64,000 bases of DNA from Prevotella veroralis DSM 19559 = JCM 6290 (GCF_000377625.1 NZ_KB898329.1:147033-211032), one strand, 5' to 3'. Numbered from the stretch's first letter, positions 9,244 through 17,107 are shown. Translations and numbers: made by a program. Notes: generated by a model not told the origin, from the letters alone.

Positions 9244-9251
9244 TATCTTTG
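9244..9251 (+). promoter_or_regulatory. -7 box of the Crp/Fnr regulator gene
   Basis: TATCTTTG ends only 5 bases ahead of the ATG at 9257. Transcription would begin close to or at that ATG, so the message is either nearly leaderless or translation begins at the Met codon at 9272. Confidence 0.55.
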
Positions 9252-9256
9252 CAGGC

Positions 9257-9928
9257 ATGGAAAGTAATGTTATGAAAGCCCTTCGTGCCTGTCCGCTTTT
9301 TGCAGGGATGAGTGATATTGAGATAGAAATAACGCTGGGGAACGTTCCACATCAGTTGGTTTCTCTACCTCCGCATGATGTTTATGCGCTAGCAGGAATG
9401 CCTTGTCGATCAGTAGATATTGTTGTGAGTGGTGTGTTGATATGCCGTATGGCAGCCCTGTCGGGTAAGCAAGTAGAGGTGAGCCGACTGAGAAGTGGTA
9501 ATCTTGTTGCGCCTGCTTTTATCTTCTCTAAAGACCGAAGTCTACCCGTTAGTGTCGAGACTGATGGGCGTGTGGAATTGTTTCGTATGAAGCCCGATAG
9601 CCTGAAGTCACTTATTGATAATGATGATGCTATCCGCATGAATTTCATTCGTATCCTTTCTAATATAGACGTTTTCCTTACGCAAAAGATGAAGATTCTT
9701 AGTCTATTTACCGTCCGTGAGAAGGTAGCCTACCTACTCTTAGAGCGTGCAGGAGAGCAGGGTAGTAATGAGATACACCTTGAACGCTCACGTCAGGAGA
9801 TTGCTGATTCATTCGGAATACAGAAGTTCTCTCTTCTGCGTGTACTTTCCGATTTGGAGAAAGAAGGTGCTATCGAGATTAAGGGTAAGATTATTAAGAT
9901 ACTTAATCGACGTGGGCTTGCTGGCTAA
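9257..9928 (+). CDS. Crp/Fnr-family transcriptional regulator (HcpR/DNR-like by context)
   Basis: A 223-residue regulator with an N-terminal cyclic-nucleotide-binding-like beta-roll (about 10-130) and a C-terminal winged helix with SRQEIADSFGIQKFSLLRVL (about 175-195) as recognition helix. No cysteine cluster of an Fnr iron-sulfur centre is seen. It is divergent from the hemerythrin-YeaO operon, which it probably controls. In Bacteroidetes such arrangements often involve nitric-oxide-responsive HcpR/DNR-type proteins; this assignment is by context. The promoter position leaves open a start at the Met codon at 9272 (MKALRACPLF) instead of 9257. Confidence 0.85.
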   Translation: MESNVMKALRACPLFAGMSDIEIEITLGNVPHQLVSLPPHDVYALAGMPCRSVDIVVSGVLICRMAALSGKQVEVSRLRSGNLVAPAFIFSKDRSLPVSVETDGRVELFRMKPDSLKSLIDNDDAIRMNFIRILSNIDVFLTQKMKILSLFTVREKVAYLLLERAGEQGSNEIHLERSRQEIADSFGIQKFSLLRVLSDLEKEGAIEIKGKIIKILNRRGLAG

Positions 9929-9991
9929 AGAGTATATCTAGAACTTCTTCCAGCCCCTCTCAAGGAGGGGAGTACCTAATGGGAAATATAA

Positions 9992-10026
9992 GGAGACGCT
10001 TTTCTCTAATTGAGAAGGGCGTTTCC
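9992..10026. terminator. Hairpin downstream of the Crp/Fnr gene
   Basis: GGAGACGCTTTTCTC pairs with GAGAAGGGCGTTTCC (several G-U pairs) around TAATT. It sits about 65 bases after the stop codon. A second, less perfect hairpin of similar sequence follows at 10035-10073 and ends in a T-rich run. Confidence 0.5.
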
Positions 10027-10034
10027 TTGTTGTA

Positions 10035-10080
10035 AGGAAAGGCTCTCTTCATGTTAAGAAGAGCGTCTCTTTATTTTTGC
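10035..10080 (+). terminator. Second hairpin with T-rich tail
   Basis: GGCTCTCTTC and GAAGAGCGTC flank ATGTTAA, followed by TCTTTATTTTT. The pair of hairpins at 9992 and 10035 share GAGACGC/GAGCGTC sequences. The rest of the spacer to 10243 shows nothing I recognise. Confidence 0.5.
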
Positions 10081-10243
10081 CATCTTTGTTCTTGGCTAAC
10101 GAGGCATTGCCCCGTTACACATAGACCTTAGTCTTTTTCATATTGTGAAGAGGGGCAACTTGGAAGCAAATAATGGATGAAATGAGGGCTATTTATCAAA
10201 TAACTGCATTGTAAGTAGCCCATAATTGATGCAGAACTAACAT

Positions 10244-10274
10244 TTTGGCATATTGCTTTTTATTTGTATCTTTG
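10244..10274 (+). promoter_or_regulatory. Promoter of the CaCA antiporter gene
   Basis: TTTG at 10244-10247, 19 bases, TATCTTTG at 10267-10274. It fixes the start codon of the following gene at 10298, since an upstream in-frame start would lie ahead of the promoter. Confidence 0.65.
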
Positions 10275-10297
10275 CCCGCCAAAAGAGAAAGAAGTAT

Positions 10298-11242
10298 ATG
10301 ATACTAAATGTTTTATTTATCCTCGTGGGCATTGTGCTCGTTTTATGGGGAGCCGACCGACTGACTGACGGGGCTGTAGCAGTGGCTGAGAAGATGAAGA
10401 TGCCACAGATTGTGATAGGGTTAACAATAGTTGCGATGGGCACAAGTATGCCTGAATTTTGTGTGAGTCTTGTGTCTGCACTCAAAGGGACTACCGACTT
10501 GGCTGTAGGTAACATCATTGGTTCGAATATCTTTAATACGCTGTTGATAGTTGGTGTCTCTGCATGGGTAGCACCTATGACTATCTTGAAGTCAACCGTT
10601 CGGAAGGATATACCTTTTGCATTATTTGCCTCAATTATATTATTAATAATGTGTCTTGATGGTAATATTAGTAGGTTGGATGCAGGCATCCTCTTTGTGC
10701 TATTCCTTGTCTTTATGTATGTCACCTTGAAGGGTGCTAAGACGAAAGACGATGATACCACAGCTAAGACAGTCCCCATTGAAGATAATAAAAAACCTAT
10801 GGCAGCATGGTTCTCTATCGTATGGATAATCGTTGGATTAGCTTGTTTGATAGGAGGCAGTAATCTTTTTGTGGAAGGAGCAACGAAGGTGGCAGAGCAT
10901 ATCGGTGTGTCGGAAGCAGTCATCGGACTAACCATTGTGGCTGGAGGAACTTCCCTACCAGAGTTAGCAACAAGTGTTGTTTCTGCGCGTAAAGGCAATA
11001 GTGGCATTGCTATTGGCAATGTCTTAGGCTCGAATGTGTTTAATATTCTTGCAATCTTGGGCGTTACAGGTGTAATAACTCCTATGCACTTGCAAGGTAT
11101 AACAATGTTAGACCTCTCAATGATGGTATTCTCAACGCTGTTAGTATGGCTTTTCTCCTTCACGAAGTATAAGATTGCAAGGTGGGAAGGAATCGTCCTT
11201 ACAATAGTGTTTATCGGTTATATGGTCGTGTTGTGTTATTAA
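10298..11242 (+). CDS. Calcium/sodium antiporter (CaCA family, YrbG type)
   Basis: A 314-residue integral membrane protein made of two inverted repeats. Each holds the alpha-repeat signature: GLTIVAMGTSMPEF with GNIIGSNIFN in the first half, and GLTIVAGGTSLPELATS with GNVLGSNVFN in the second. These acidic and serine/asparagine residues bind the ions. About ten membrane helices are expected. It would exchange Na+ for Ca2+ (or act as K+-dependent exchanger) across the inner membrane. The start at ATG 10298 is chosen over an in-frame start 15 codons upstream because the promoter lies between them. Confidence 0.92.
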   Translation: MILNVLFILVGIVLVLWGADRLTDGAVAVAEKMKMPQIVIGLTIVAMGTSMPEFCVSLVSALKGTTDLAVGNIIGSNIFNTLLIVGVSAWVAPMTILKSTVRKDIPFALFASIILLIMCLDGNISRLDAGILFVLFLVFMYVTLKGAKTKDDDTTAKTVPIEDNKKPMAAWFSIVWIIVGLACLIGGSNLFVEGATKVAEHIGVSEAVIGLTIVAGGTSLPELATSVVSARKGNSGIAIGNVLGSNVFNILAILGVTGVITPMHLQGITMLDLSMMVFSTLLVWLFSFTKYKIARWEGIVLTIVFIGYMVVLCY

Positions 11243-11247
11243 ATAAT

Positions 11248-11278
11248 GTGTGTCAAATAGCGCGGCTATCTGACACAC
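11248..11278. terminator. Terminator between convergent antiporter and thioredoxin genes
   Basis: GTGTGTCAAATAGC pairs with GCTATCTGACACAC (one mismatch) around a GCG loop and is followed by TTTATATATATT. Confidence 0.75.
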
Positions 11279-11288
11279 TTTATATATA

Positions 11289-12134
11289 TTACTTCAATAA
11301 CTTTGCTAATTCCGTCTGCAAAGCTTCACCTCTTAGATCCATTGCAATGATTTTGCCGTCCTTATCGAGCAGTATGTTTGAAGGAATAGATCGAATGCCA
11401 TAAACCTTACCAGCAGCAGACTGCCAGCCTTTCAGGTCAGACATCTGAGGCCAAGTCATACCGAGCTTCTCAACAGCAGATGACCATTTGAGTTTGTTGT
11501 CATCGAAACTAACGCCAATAATCTCTAGTCCCTTGTCCTTATATCTCTTATAAGCCTCCACAACGTTAGGCATCTCCTTGCGGCAAGGTGCACACCAGCT
11601 AGCCCAGAAGTCGACGAACACATACTTACCCTTACCTGCCCAATCGCTTAGCTTCATTTGCTTACCATTGAGGTCGGTCATTACCAACTCTTTATACATA
11701 GAGCCTGGTTCGCGTAGCTTGTACATCTCATATAAATCTTTGGCTTTCTTCATCTCTGGCGCATTGTAATAGCCCGTTGATGGGTCACATAGCCTCTTTA
11801 AATCTTCATATTGTAATCCGTCAGCCACCTCCGCAATATATTTTGCAGGGAAAGTAGTAGTCTTGAACTTCTCAGCAATCTCTAGTACAGTAGCCAACTG
11901 CACACTATCTAGTGAGTCAGCCTTTGCCATAATCTCTGTGACTTTAGCCTTATCAGCTTCTGTGAATGTAGATGGATCTTTCTGGCGCAAGGGAGTGAGT
12001 TCAGCTTCCAACTTATGAAATTCAGTCTCAATCTGCGACATCTTACTCTCGTATGGCTTTGTATCTTGCGCACTAGCAGCAAGTGTTGTAGCAGCCAACA
12101 TGGTCATTAAAATGATTTTCTTCATATCTTTCAT
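11289..12134 (-). CDS. TlpA-like thioredoxin-fold protein, periplasmic
   Basis: A 281-residue protein with a signal peptide (MKKIILMTMLAATTLAASAQ, from the second Met at 12125), a helical DUF4369-like or coiled middle (about 25-140) and a C-terminal thioredoxin domain (about 145-281) with FVDFWASWCAPCRKEMP, the WCxxC active site, and the cis-proline loop GIRSIPSNILLD. It belongs to the TlpA/ResA group that reduces or isomerises disulfides in the envelope. Start is uncertain between 12134 and 12125; the signal peptide reads better from 12125. Confidence 0.88.
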   Translation of the reverse strand: MKDMKKIILMTMLAATTLAASAQDTKPYESKMSQIETEFHKLEAELTPLRQKDPSTFTEADKAKVTEIMAKADSLDSVQLATVLEIAEKFKTTTFPAKYIAEVADGLQYEDLKRLCDPSTGYYNAPEMKKAKDLYEMYKLREPGSMYKELVMTDLNGKQMKLSDWAGKGKYVFVDFWASWCAPCRKEMPNVVEAYKRYKDKGLEIIGVSFDDNKLKWSSAVEKLGMTWPQMSDLKGWQSAAGKVYGIRSIPSNILLDKDGKIIAMDLRGEALQTELAKLLK

Positions 12135-12154
12135 TTGGTTTATATATATGGTTA

Positions 12155-12162
12155 CAAAAGTA
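12155..12162 (-). promoter_or_regulatory. -7 box of the TlpA-like gene
   Basis: On the minus strand TACTTTTG matches TAnnTTTG about 20 bases ahead of the start codon. Confidence 0.5.
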
Positions 12163-12235
12163 ATGAAAATATGCTGATCTCCACGTGTATTTAGCTTTTT
12201 TTTAGGGCTTGTTACGGTAGTTCAGATAAAAAGTG

Positions 12236-12243
12236 TACCTTTG
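12236..12243 (+). promoter_or_regulatory. -7 box of the queuosine-precursor transporter transcript
   Basis: TACCTTTG lies 18 bases ahead of the preQ1 aptamer, so the aptamer would be at the very start of the transcript. Confidence 0.5.
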
Positions 12244-12261
12244 CAGCCAATTAATTGGTAT

Positions 12262-12297
12262 AGGGGTACTTGCTCAACCCCCTTTAACAAAACAAGA
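12262..12297 (+). promoter_or_regulatory. PreQ1-I riboswitch
   Basis: A small H-type pseudoknot aptamer: stem GGGG/CCCC around a loop containing CTTG, then an A-rich tail TTTAACAAAACAAGA whose CAAG can pair with the loop CTTG. The tail TTAACAAAACAAG is nearly identical to that of the structurally characterised preQ1-I aptamers. It ends 2 bases before the ATG, so the 3' end of the pseudoknot covers the ribosome binding region and control is probably translational: high preQ1 would shut off synthesis of the transporter. The downstream gene type fits the ligand. Confidence 0.88.
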
Positions 12298-12299
12298 CA

Positions 12300-12992
12300 A
12301 TGATAAAAAGTAGACAACAAGTGAGTGTGCTGTTTATGCTTTTCAGCATCCTCTTCTGCGTTTGCCTTATTGCGGCAAACATCCTCGAGACAAAGCAAAT
12401 CTCTGTGTTAGGTATCTCATTGACGGGTGGACTCATCGTCTTCCCCATCTCTTACATCATCAACGACTGTGTTTGTGAGGTATGGGGATTCCAAAAAGCG
12501 CGTCTGTTGATATGGACGGGCTTTGCAATGAACTTCTTCTTTGTATCTATGGGGGCTTTATGTGATTGGATACCAGGTGCTCCGTATTGGACTAACGAAG
12601 CTGGGTTCCATGCTATCTTTGGTCTTGCTCCACGTGTGGCAGCAGCCTCTTTCATAGCTTTTATATTGGGATCATTCGCTAATGCCTACGTCATGAGTAA
12701 GATGAAACTACGTGATGGAGGTCGTCATTTCTCATGGCGTGCCATCTTGAGTACCATAGCAGGTGAGAGTCTTGACTCTCTCATCTTCTTCCCATTGGCG
12801 TTGGGTGGAGTTGTTCCAACTCCTGAATTGCCAAAACTAATGCTCTGGCAGGTGGTCTTAAAGACGCTTTACGAGGTAATAGCTTTGCCTATAACGATTC
12901 GAGTTGTAAAGGCTTTAAAGGCGCATGAAGGGGAAGATGTTTATGACAATGGTGTGAATTACAGCATTTGGAAGATATTTTCTTTGCAGTAG
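12300..12992 (+). CDS. Queuosine precursor transporter (VUT family, YhhQ-like)
   Basis: A 230-residue integral membrane protein with six or more hydrophobic segments. Family features include ISVLGISLTGGLIVFPISY, then IINDCVCEVWGF and near the C-terminus FKTLYEVIALPIT-type sequence (LKTLYEVIALPITIRVVK). It imports preQ0/preQ1 or related bases for queuosine synthesis. A preQ1 riboswitch immediately upstream supports this strongly. The queF gene follows 690 bases later behind its own promoter. Neither queC, queD nor queE is nearby, so the cell may rely on salvage or have those genes elsewhere. Confidence 0.92.
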   Translation: MIKSRQQVSVLFMLFSILFCVCLIAANILETKQISVLGISLTGGLIVFPISYIINDCVCEVWGFQKARLLIWTGFAMNFFFVSMGALCDWIPGAPYWTNEAGFHAIFGLAPRVAAASFIAFILGSFANAYVMSKMKLRDGGRHFSWRAILSTIAGESLDSLIFFPLALGGVVPTPELPKLMLWQVVLKTLYEVIALPITIRVVKALKAHEGEDVYDNGVNYSIWKIFSLQ

Positions 12993-13013
12993 CGCACAAG
13001 GGAATAAACGATT

Positions 13014-13051
13014 AAAAGGGGATGTGTCAATCGGTTGGCACATCCCTTTTT
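13014..13051 (+). terminator. Terminator after the queuosine-precursor transporter gene
   Basis: AAAAGGGGATGTG pairs with CACATCCCTTTTT around a short loop. It separates the transporter gene from queF. Between here and 13400 I see no supported gene. Confidence 0.78.
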
Positions 13052-13400
13052 CGATGTAAGTAAGGCTTGAGTAGTAGTATCTAATGGAGGCTAATCTTCT
13101 GTAAGTTCTGGTAGTGTGCCTAATATTGTCTCAAAGTAGGGATAGCATTGTGAGGCAAAATAAGAAGACAAACATTCGTAAATATCTAATCTAATGCAGA
13201 GCAACTTTATGCGAGTGAGCTTACTATGAGTAAGGTTGCACAACAAACCAGAACCCCGCTTGCTATTCGGATTATTCAATATCGGTTCCTATTAGTTGTG
13301 CGTTTTGCGCTCCTTGTCTAATACAGTTTCACTCAGTTTCTTCCTTGTATCTTCTTCTTTTCTCATGTGTTTTACGTCTTTATCTTCCGTACCTTTTATT

Positions 13401-13488
13401 TGTCTCATCACGATGAAACTCGTGTCTCATCATGATAAAACGAGTGTCTCTTCATGATGAAACTTATGTCTCATCACGATGAGATAAA
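13401..13488. repeat. Four tandem 22-bp repeats, each with a TCATCATGATGA palindrome
   Basis: Units begin TGTCTC at 13401, 13423, 13445 and 13467, an exact 22-base period. Each holds a near-palindromic core of TCATCA-TGATGA type with a few substitutions. The array is in the non-coding spacer before queF. No CRISPR pattern is present, as there are no spacers. Confidence 0.8.
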
Positions 13489-13623
13489 CTTTTTATACGT
13501 TTGTAAAAGATGCAGAGCACGTGAGAAATGATTCGCAGACGTGGAGTAAATAATAATGGAACGGGTGGGAGAGAACCTTGAGCCTATAAGATGTTGGTTA
13601 GGGTGGTAATATATGAGAATGGT

Positions 13624-13655
13624 GTTTGCAATTTACCAACAATGTATTACCTTTG
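13624..13655 (+). promoter_or_regulatory. Promoter of queF
   Basis: TTTG at 13624-13627, 20 bases, TACCTTTG at 13648-13655, ending 23 bases ahead of the queF ATG. Confidence 0.65.
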
Positions 13656-13678
13656 CAAGTAAAACAATATAAACGATT

Positions 13679-14134
13679 ATGGAAAGAAACGAAGAGGGCT
13701 TACAGTCGTTAGGTTCTGCAACCCAATACAGAATGGATTATGCGCCAGAGGTGTTGGAGACGTTTATGAACAAGCATCCAGAGAATGACTATTGGGTGCG
13801 TTTCAACTGTCCTGAGTTCACGAGTCTGTGCCCTATTACGGGACAACCAGACTTTGCAGAGATACGTATCTCATACGTCCCTGGCGAGCGAATGGTTGAG
13901 AGTAAGAGTCTTAAACTCTATCTTTTTAGCTTCCGTAATCATGGTGATTTTCATGAAGACTGTGTGAATACTATCATGAAGGACCTCATTAAGCTCATGG
14001 ATCCTAAGTATATTGAGGTGACAGGAATCTTCACTCCTCGTGGGGGAATCAGTATCTATCCGTACGCTAACTATGGTCGTAAGGGTACGAAATACGAGCA
14101 GTTAGCCGAACAACGGTTTATCACGCACGAATAA
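13679..14134 (+). CDS. queF: NADPH-dependent 7-cyano-7-deazaguanine reductase
   Basis: A 151-residue type I (unimodular) QueF. It reduces the nitrile of preQ0 to the amine preQ1 in queuosine biosynthesis. Key features are the catalytic cysteine in [14 protein letters not shown], the adjacent glutamate in the [15 protein letters not shown] signature (NADPH-binding motif ESKSxKxY) and the FHEDCVN segment. Length is normal for the unimodular type. It lies downstream of the preQ1-controlled transporter but has its own promoter. Confidence 0.96.
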   Translation: MERNEEGLQSLGSATQYRMDYAPEVLETFMNKHPENDYWVRFNCPEFTSLCPITGQPDFAEIRISYVPGERMVESKSLKLYLFSFRNHGDFHEDCVNTIMKDLIKLMDPKYIEVTGIFTPRGGISIYPYANYGRKGTKYEQLAEQRFITHE

Positions 14135-14160
14135 AGAAGTATGTTCCTTGTTCGTAACAA

Positions 14161-15189
14161 ATGCTGATTGTTATGACAACTAAGCGGATTGTATATTCCA
14201 TATTCTGGGTTCACATCCTACTAAGTTTCTGTTGGTGGGCATTACATATATGTCTACCAGCAGATTTGCGGATGGAACCCTTATTCGATACCTTATTATA
14301 CTATGGCATGCTTGGCACGCTTCCTATATGGCTTTATCCTATAGGGAAAATAATCCGAAAGAGCTTTAACTATAATGAGATATTGGGTGTGTTGGTCATC
14401 ATCCTTATGAGTGTTATCGTTCTCGTCTGTGGTGTTGTTGGTTTGTTTGTGTTCTCTATTGATGGACCGAAGGCGGTATGGTATAAGGATAAGACTCATA
14501 TCATTACAGATGGTTATGCGTCACAGGTGTGTTCGTTCTTCGTGTGTGATAGGGGAGGAATAATAGATAAGGTAAAGTATAAAGGATTTACTGGCGATTC
14601 ACCGATAATCCTTGATTCTGCACAATGGAAGTTCTATGACCAGTGGGGAGTACTGATTGCATGGTCGGATAATAAGCTTGATAAAGCCCGAGGCATGAAG
14701 GCTTATAGCCTTTTTGTTACAGACTCCTTATTATATAAGCGGCATCAGAAGGAAGTGCTAAACCTGCGTAAGTCTTATCTGATGAAGGAACGAAACTATA
14801 TTCTCAATGGTCATTTATCGTGTTACGGAAGGTCTCTTCCGAACTACGAGTTCGAATATAACACACGGACACGGATGATGAGTGTAGACGGGGGCGGGTT
14901 TGATTCTAAGAATGAAGTTAGTTTTAAGTTGTCCCAGGAGGCGAATGATAGTATTGTTGCTTTCATTCACCAGCATCCAGAGGAATATATAGATCATGAC
15001 GAAGACGTTGAACATTATGGTCAAGGAGATGTATGTGTATGGCTTAATGTAAATAGGCGTACTGTCTTTGACTGCGACAATAGCGACTTTGCACACATGC
15101 CCGCTCCTTTCCAGAATATCATTCGTCTATTTGCAAATAAGCATGTACGGGGTCGTGATCTATTGCAAGTTGTGGACAAAGCAGAATGA
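14161..15189 (+). CDS. Membrane protein of unknown function
   Basis: A 342-residue protein with about three to four hydrophobic segments in the first 110 residues (for example VHILLSFCWWALHICL and VLVIILMSVIVLVCGVVGLFVF) and a soluble remainder of about 230 residues that is probably outside the membrane. I recognise no domain. The Met at 14173 (MTTKRIVYSIF) is a plausible alternative start. It is 26 bases after queF and may be co-transcribed with it, but nothing in it points to queuosine metabolism. Confidence 0.6.
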   Translation: MLIVMTTKRIVYSIFWVHILLSFCWWALHICLPADLRMEPLFDTLLYYGMLGTLPIWLYPIGKIIRKSFNYNEILGVLVIILMSVIVLVCGVVGLFVFSIDGPKAVWYKDKTHIITDGYASQVCSFFVCDRGGIIDKVKYKGFTGDSPIILDSAQWKFYDQWGVLIAWSDNKLDKARGMKAYSLFVTDSLLYKRHQKEVLNLRKSYLMKERNYILNGHLSCYGRSLPNYEFEYNTRTRMMSVDGGGFDSKNEVSFKLSQEANDSIVAFIHQHPEEYIDHDEDVEHYGQGDVCVWLNVNRRTVFDCDNSDFAHMPAPFQNIIRLFANKHVRGRDLLQVVDKAE

Positions 15190-15249
15190 TTTACCTAAAA
15201 TAAAAGCTCTCAATAAAGCACTATAAACCCCTAATTTATTTTTAATTTT

Positions 15250-15336
15250 ATTTGCTGTCAGTTTTAACATTCCGTATAACTTCTTATTTATCAGTATCTT
15301 CTTCTGGTATAAGTAATGACGGGAGTGACAGCAAAT
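15250..15336. repeat. 87-bp element bounded by 11-bp inverted repeats
   Basis: ATTTGCTGTCA at 15250-15260 is the exact reverse complement of TGACAGCAAAT at 15326-15336. The 65-base interior is AT-rich and has no gene. It lies between convergent genes. It may be a small inverted-repeat (MITE-like) element or a long structured transcript end. Confidence 0.5.
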
Positions 15337-15431
15337 ATAATCTCTCTCTTTATTTATAGAGTATTTACATCGTGTAAGAAACTACTTCGGAAAGTCCTGT
15401 AATTTACTCTAATTTGTGTATAAAGGGGCAA

Positions 15432-16379
15432 CTATTCCTTTGCTAATGTCTCCAATCGGTTATCGATAAGGGCTTTGTATGATAGCTTCTGGTCATCACT
15501 TATAAAAGATGCATCTATACAAGCAAACCACTTATCTCTAAATTTTGAGAAGTCGGAAAGTATTCTGTTTGTAACTATCTCGGAAATGCCTGTGGAGAAC
15601 ATTGCTTCCCTAAAGTCATAAACAAGAAGTTTCTTCTTGAATCCATTGAGGTATAGTGCCATTTCTTCTGTATCTTCTGGCATGACGATCTTTGTAGAGA
15701 CTTGATCGTAAGTTGGACTGAGGACATATCGATTTATTTGTGGACTATACAAGGAGAAGTTCTTTAGGTGCATGTCTGCATTACCAATAATCCATGAGAA
15801 GACAACCTGTTGCCAATAGTTTATTTTATCGAGTTGTGGTATACTTGAATATTGTTCTATGATACTTGTAATCGATTCATAGCTACCTTGATATTTCTGT
15901 TCTGTGAGCTTTCCACTCAATTGACACATATCTTCCATAGGCAGTTTCTTGCCATCGTTTGTCCTATCTATTCTCCGTGTGATATAATTCAATTCACCAT
16001 CAGCAAACCGAATGAGTGCATGAGGAACGACTGGGATTTTTGCAATCTCAGCCAAATGCATGGAGAGATCTTCTATTTCGGGCAATCGTTCGAATCGTTC
16101 TGTCTGTGGCTTAAGGATGTAACGTCCAATGACGCCTACAATCGTTAGGCGTTGTGGATTGCCTACAGAATCATGTTCAAGATCTATTGATAACTTTGAT
16201 TGAACACCAGTCACAGTAGTCCTATTAGCAACAACAATCTGTGCTAACTCATTGATGTCTTTACGAGTATAAGGTAGTTCTGGAGCTATGAGAGAACCAA
16301 ATACTTTCTTTATACAATGTGAATGATAATCAATCTCACCTGCATGTAATTGTTTATAACAGCACAAACATCGTTTCAT
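15432..16379 (-). CDS. HipA-type kinase toxin, C-terminal (HipT-like) component
   Basis: A 315-residue protein with the HipA kinase core. Seen are a cysteine pair at the N-terminus (CLCCYKQL), the Ser-containing loop TTVTGVQSKLS, the catalytic segment SWIIGNADMHLKNFSL (the Asp and Asn of HipA-like kinases) and the YDQVST metal-binding segment. HipA kinases phosphorylate aminoacyl-tRNA synthetases and halt translation. It lacks the N-terminal subdomain of HipA, which is encoded by the separate gene directly upstream, with a 4-base overlap. The layout matches tripartite HipBST systems. The substrate is unknown. Confidence 0.85.
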   Translation of the reverse strand: MKRCLCCYKQLHAGEIDYHSHCIKKVFGSLIAPELPYTRKDINELAQIVVANRTTVTGVQSKLSIDLEHDSVGNPQRLTIVGVIGRYILKPQTERFERLPEIEDLSMHLAEIAKIPVVPHALIRFADGELNYITRRIDRTNDGKKLPMEDMCQLSGKLTEQKYQGSYESITSIIEQYSSIPQLDKINYWQQVVFSWIIGNADMHLKNFSLYSPQINRYVLSPTYDQVSTKIVMPEDTEEMALYLNGFKKKLLVYDFREAMFSTGISEIVTNRILSDFSKFRDKWFACIDASFISDDQKLSYKALIDNRLETLAKE

Positions 16380-16711
16380 CTTTCCTCTTCTTTTTGCTCA
16401 ATAGGTACAATACTGACATCGCCTATGCAATCACGACAACATGAGAGAAGTAGTCCCATGCGGTCACGTTGATTGATTTTCCAGTTCCGTTCAGCAATGC
16501 GCAACATCCAACCTTCAGGTATAAGACCATCAAAAAAGGAAAAGAGAACATTGCTATGATAGTCTTTTTGACCTAATGGTAAAGTGAGACTAACAGGTGT
16601 GGGATGGTTACTATTTAGGTACTCTTGCGAATAAGTGAAGTTGTAACCAGTCTCATTTTCTATTATGATACCTGCCATTTGATCTCTAACAAATACTTGT
16701 CCTTGTCTCAT
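16376..16711 (-). CDS. HipA N-terminal subdomain protein (HipS-like)
   Basis: A 111-residue protein equal to the small N-terminal subdomain of HipA toxins (HipA_N/Couple_hipA): GIIIENETGYNFTYSQEYL, VSLTLPLGQKDY and LFSFFDGLIPEGWML, the last being a strong family signature. Its stop overlaps the kinase gene by 4 bases and its start overlaps the HTH gene by 4 bases. In characterised HipBST the corresponding small protein HipS is the antitoxin; that role here is inferred from family and order. Confidence 0.82.
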   Translation of the reverse strand: MRQGQVFVRDQMAGIIIENETGYNFTYSQEYLNSNHPTPVSLTLPLGQKDYHSNVLFSFFDGLIPEGWMLRIAERNWKINQRDRMGLLLSCCRDCIGDVSIVPIEQKEEER

Positions 16712-16944
16712 TTTGATGAATATTTGGGTGGATACTCCTTCCTTGGTATGGGTACAGGTGCTAGTTGTAAGTTGAACAATAGAAGTACTTGATTCACCTT
16801 ATCCATACGCAAAGTAGCCTTTCCTTGCTCCATCTCACGGATGAATCGAAGACCTACTCCAGCCTTGAAAGCCATATCCTCTTGTGTCAGATGATACTCT
16901 TTGCGTAGCTGCTTTAGTGTGGTTGATAATTGATTATTCTCCAT
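16708..16944 (-). CDS. hipB: HipB-like HTH repressor
   Basis: A 78-residue Xre-family DNA-binding protein: LKQLRKEYHLTQEDMAFKAG, GLRFIREMEQGKATLRMDKV and VLLLFNLQLAPVP. It is the first gene of the split hipA operon. The start region is followed upstream by palindromes with GGGTA half-sites that overlap the promoter, which is what a HipB autorepressor would require. Length is usual for HipB. Confidence 0.88.
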   Translation of the reverse strand: MENNQLSTTLKQLRKEYHLTQEDMAFKAGVGLRFIREMEQGKATLRMDKVNQVLLLFNLQLAPVPIPRKEYPPKYSSK

Positions 16945-16950
16945 CTTGTT

Positions 16951-17060
16951 TATACCTTATCGGGTACAAATATACAGAAAAACTATGAAAAAGAGGGCTA
17001 AACATCCCTAACGGGTATAATCTTATGCTTATTTAACGTAATTACACCCTATTGGGTATA
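16951..17060 (-). promoter_or_regulatory. hipB promoter with three palindromic operators
   Basis: Three palindromes with GGGTA-type half-sites are present: TACC-n6-GGTA within 16951-16972, ATCCC-TAAC-GGGTAT at 17004-17018 and TACACCC-TATT-GGGTATA at 17043-17060. On the minus strand a -7 box TATATTTG (16974-16967) overlaps the first one. This is a standard layout for repression by the antitoxin of its own operon. Confidence 0.7.
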
Positions 17061-17107
17061 ATATAGGTGATTGGTGGCTCTTATTTAAAAGGTACTTATC
17101 TCCTTAT

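Noticed and set aside
13091..13279. Small 62-codon minus-strand gene between the transporter and queF
   Set aside because: No ribosome binding site, no recognisable family and the codon pattern looks random. The spacer is better read as non-coding.
13401..13488. CRISPR array
   Set aside because: Units of 22 bases are directly joined without unique spacers, and no cas genes are present in the window.
15432..16711. Frameshifted single hipA gene
   Set aside because: The two parts join by an ATGA stop-start overlap with intact frames and match separate HipS and HipT proteins, so they are read as two real genes.
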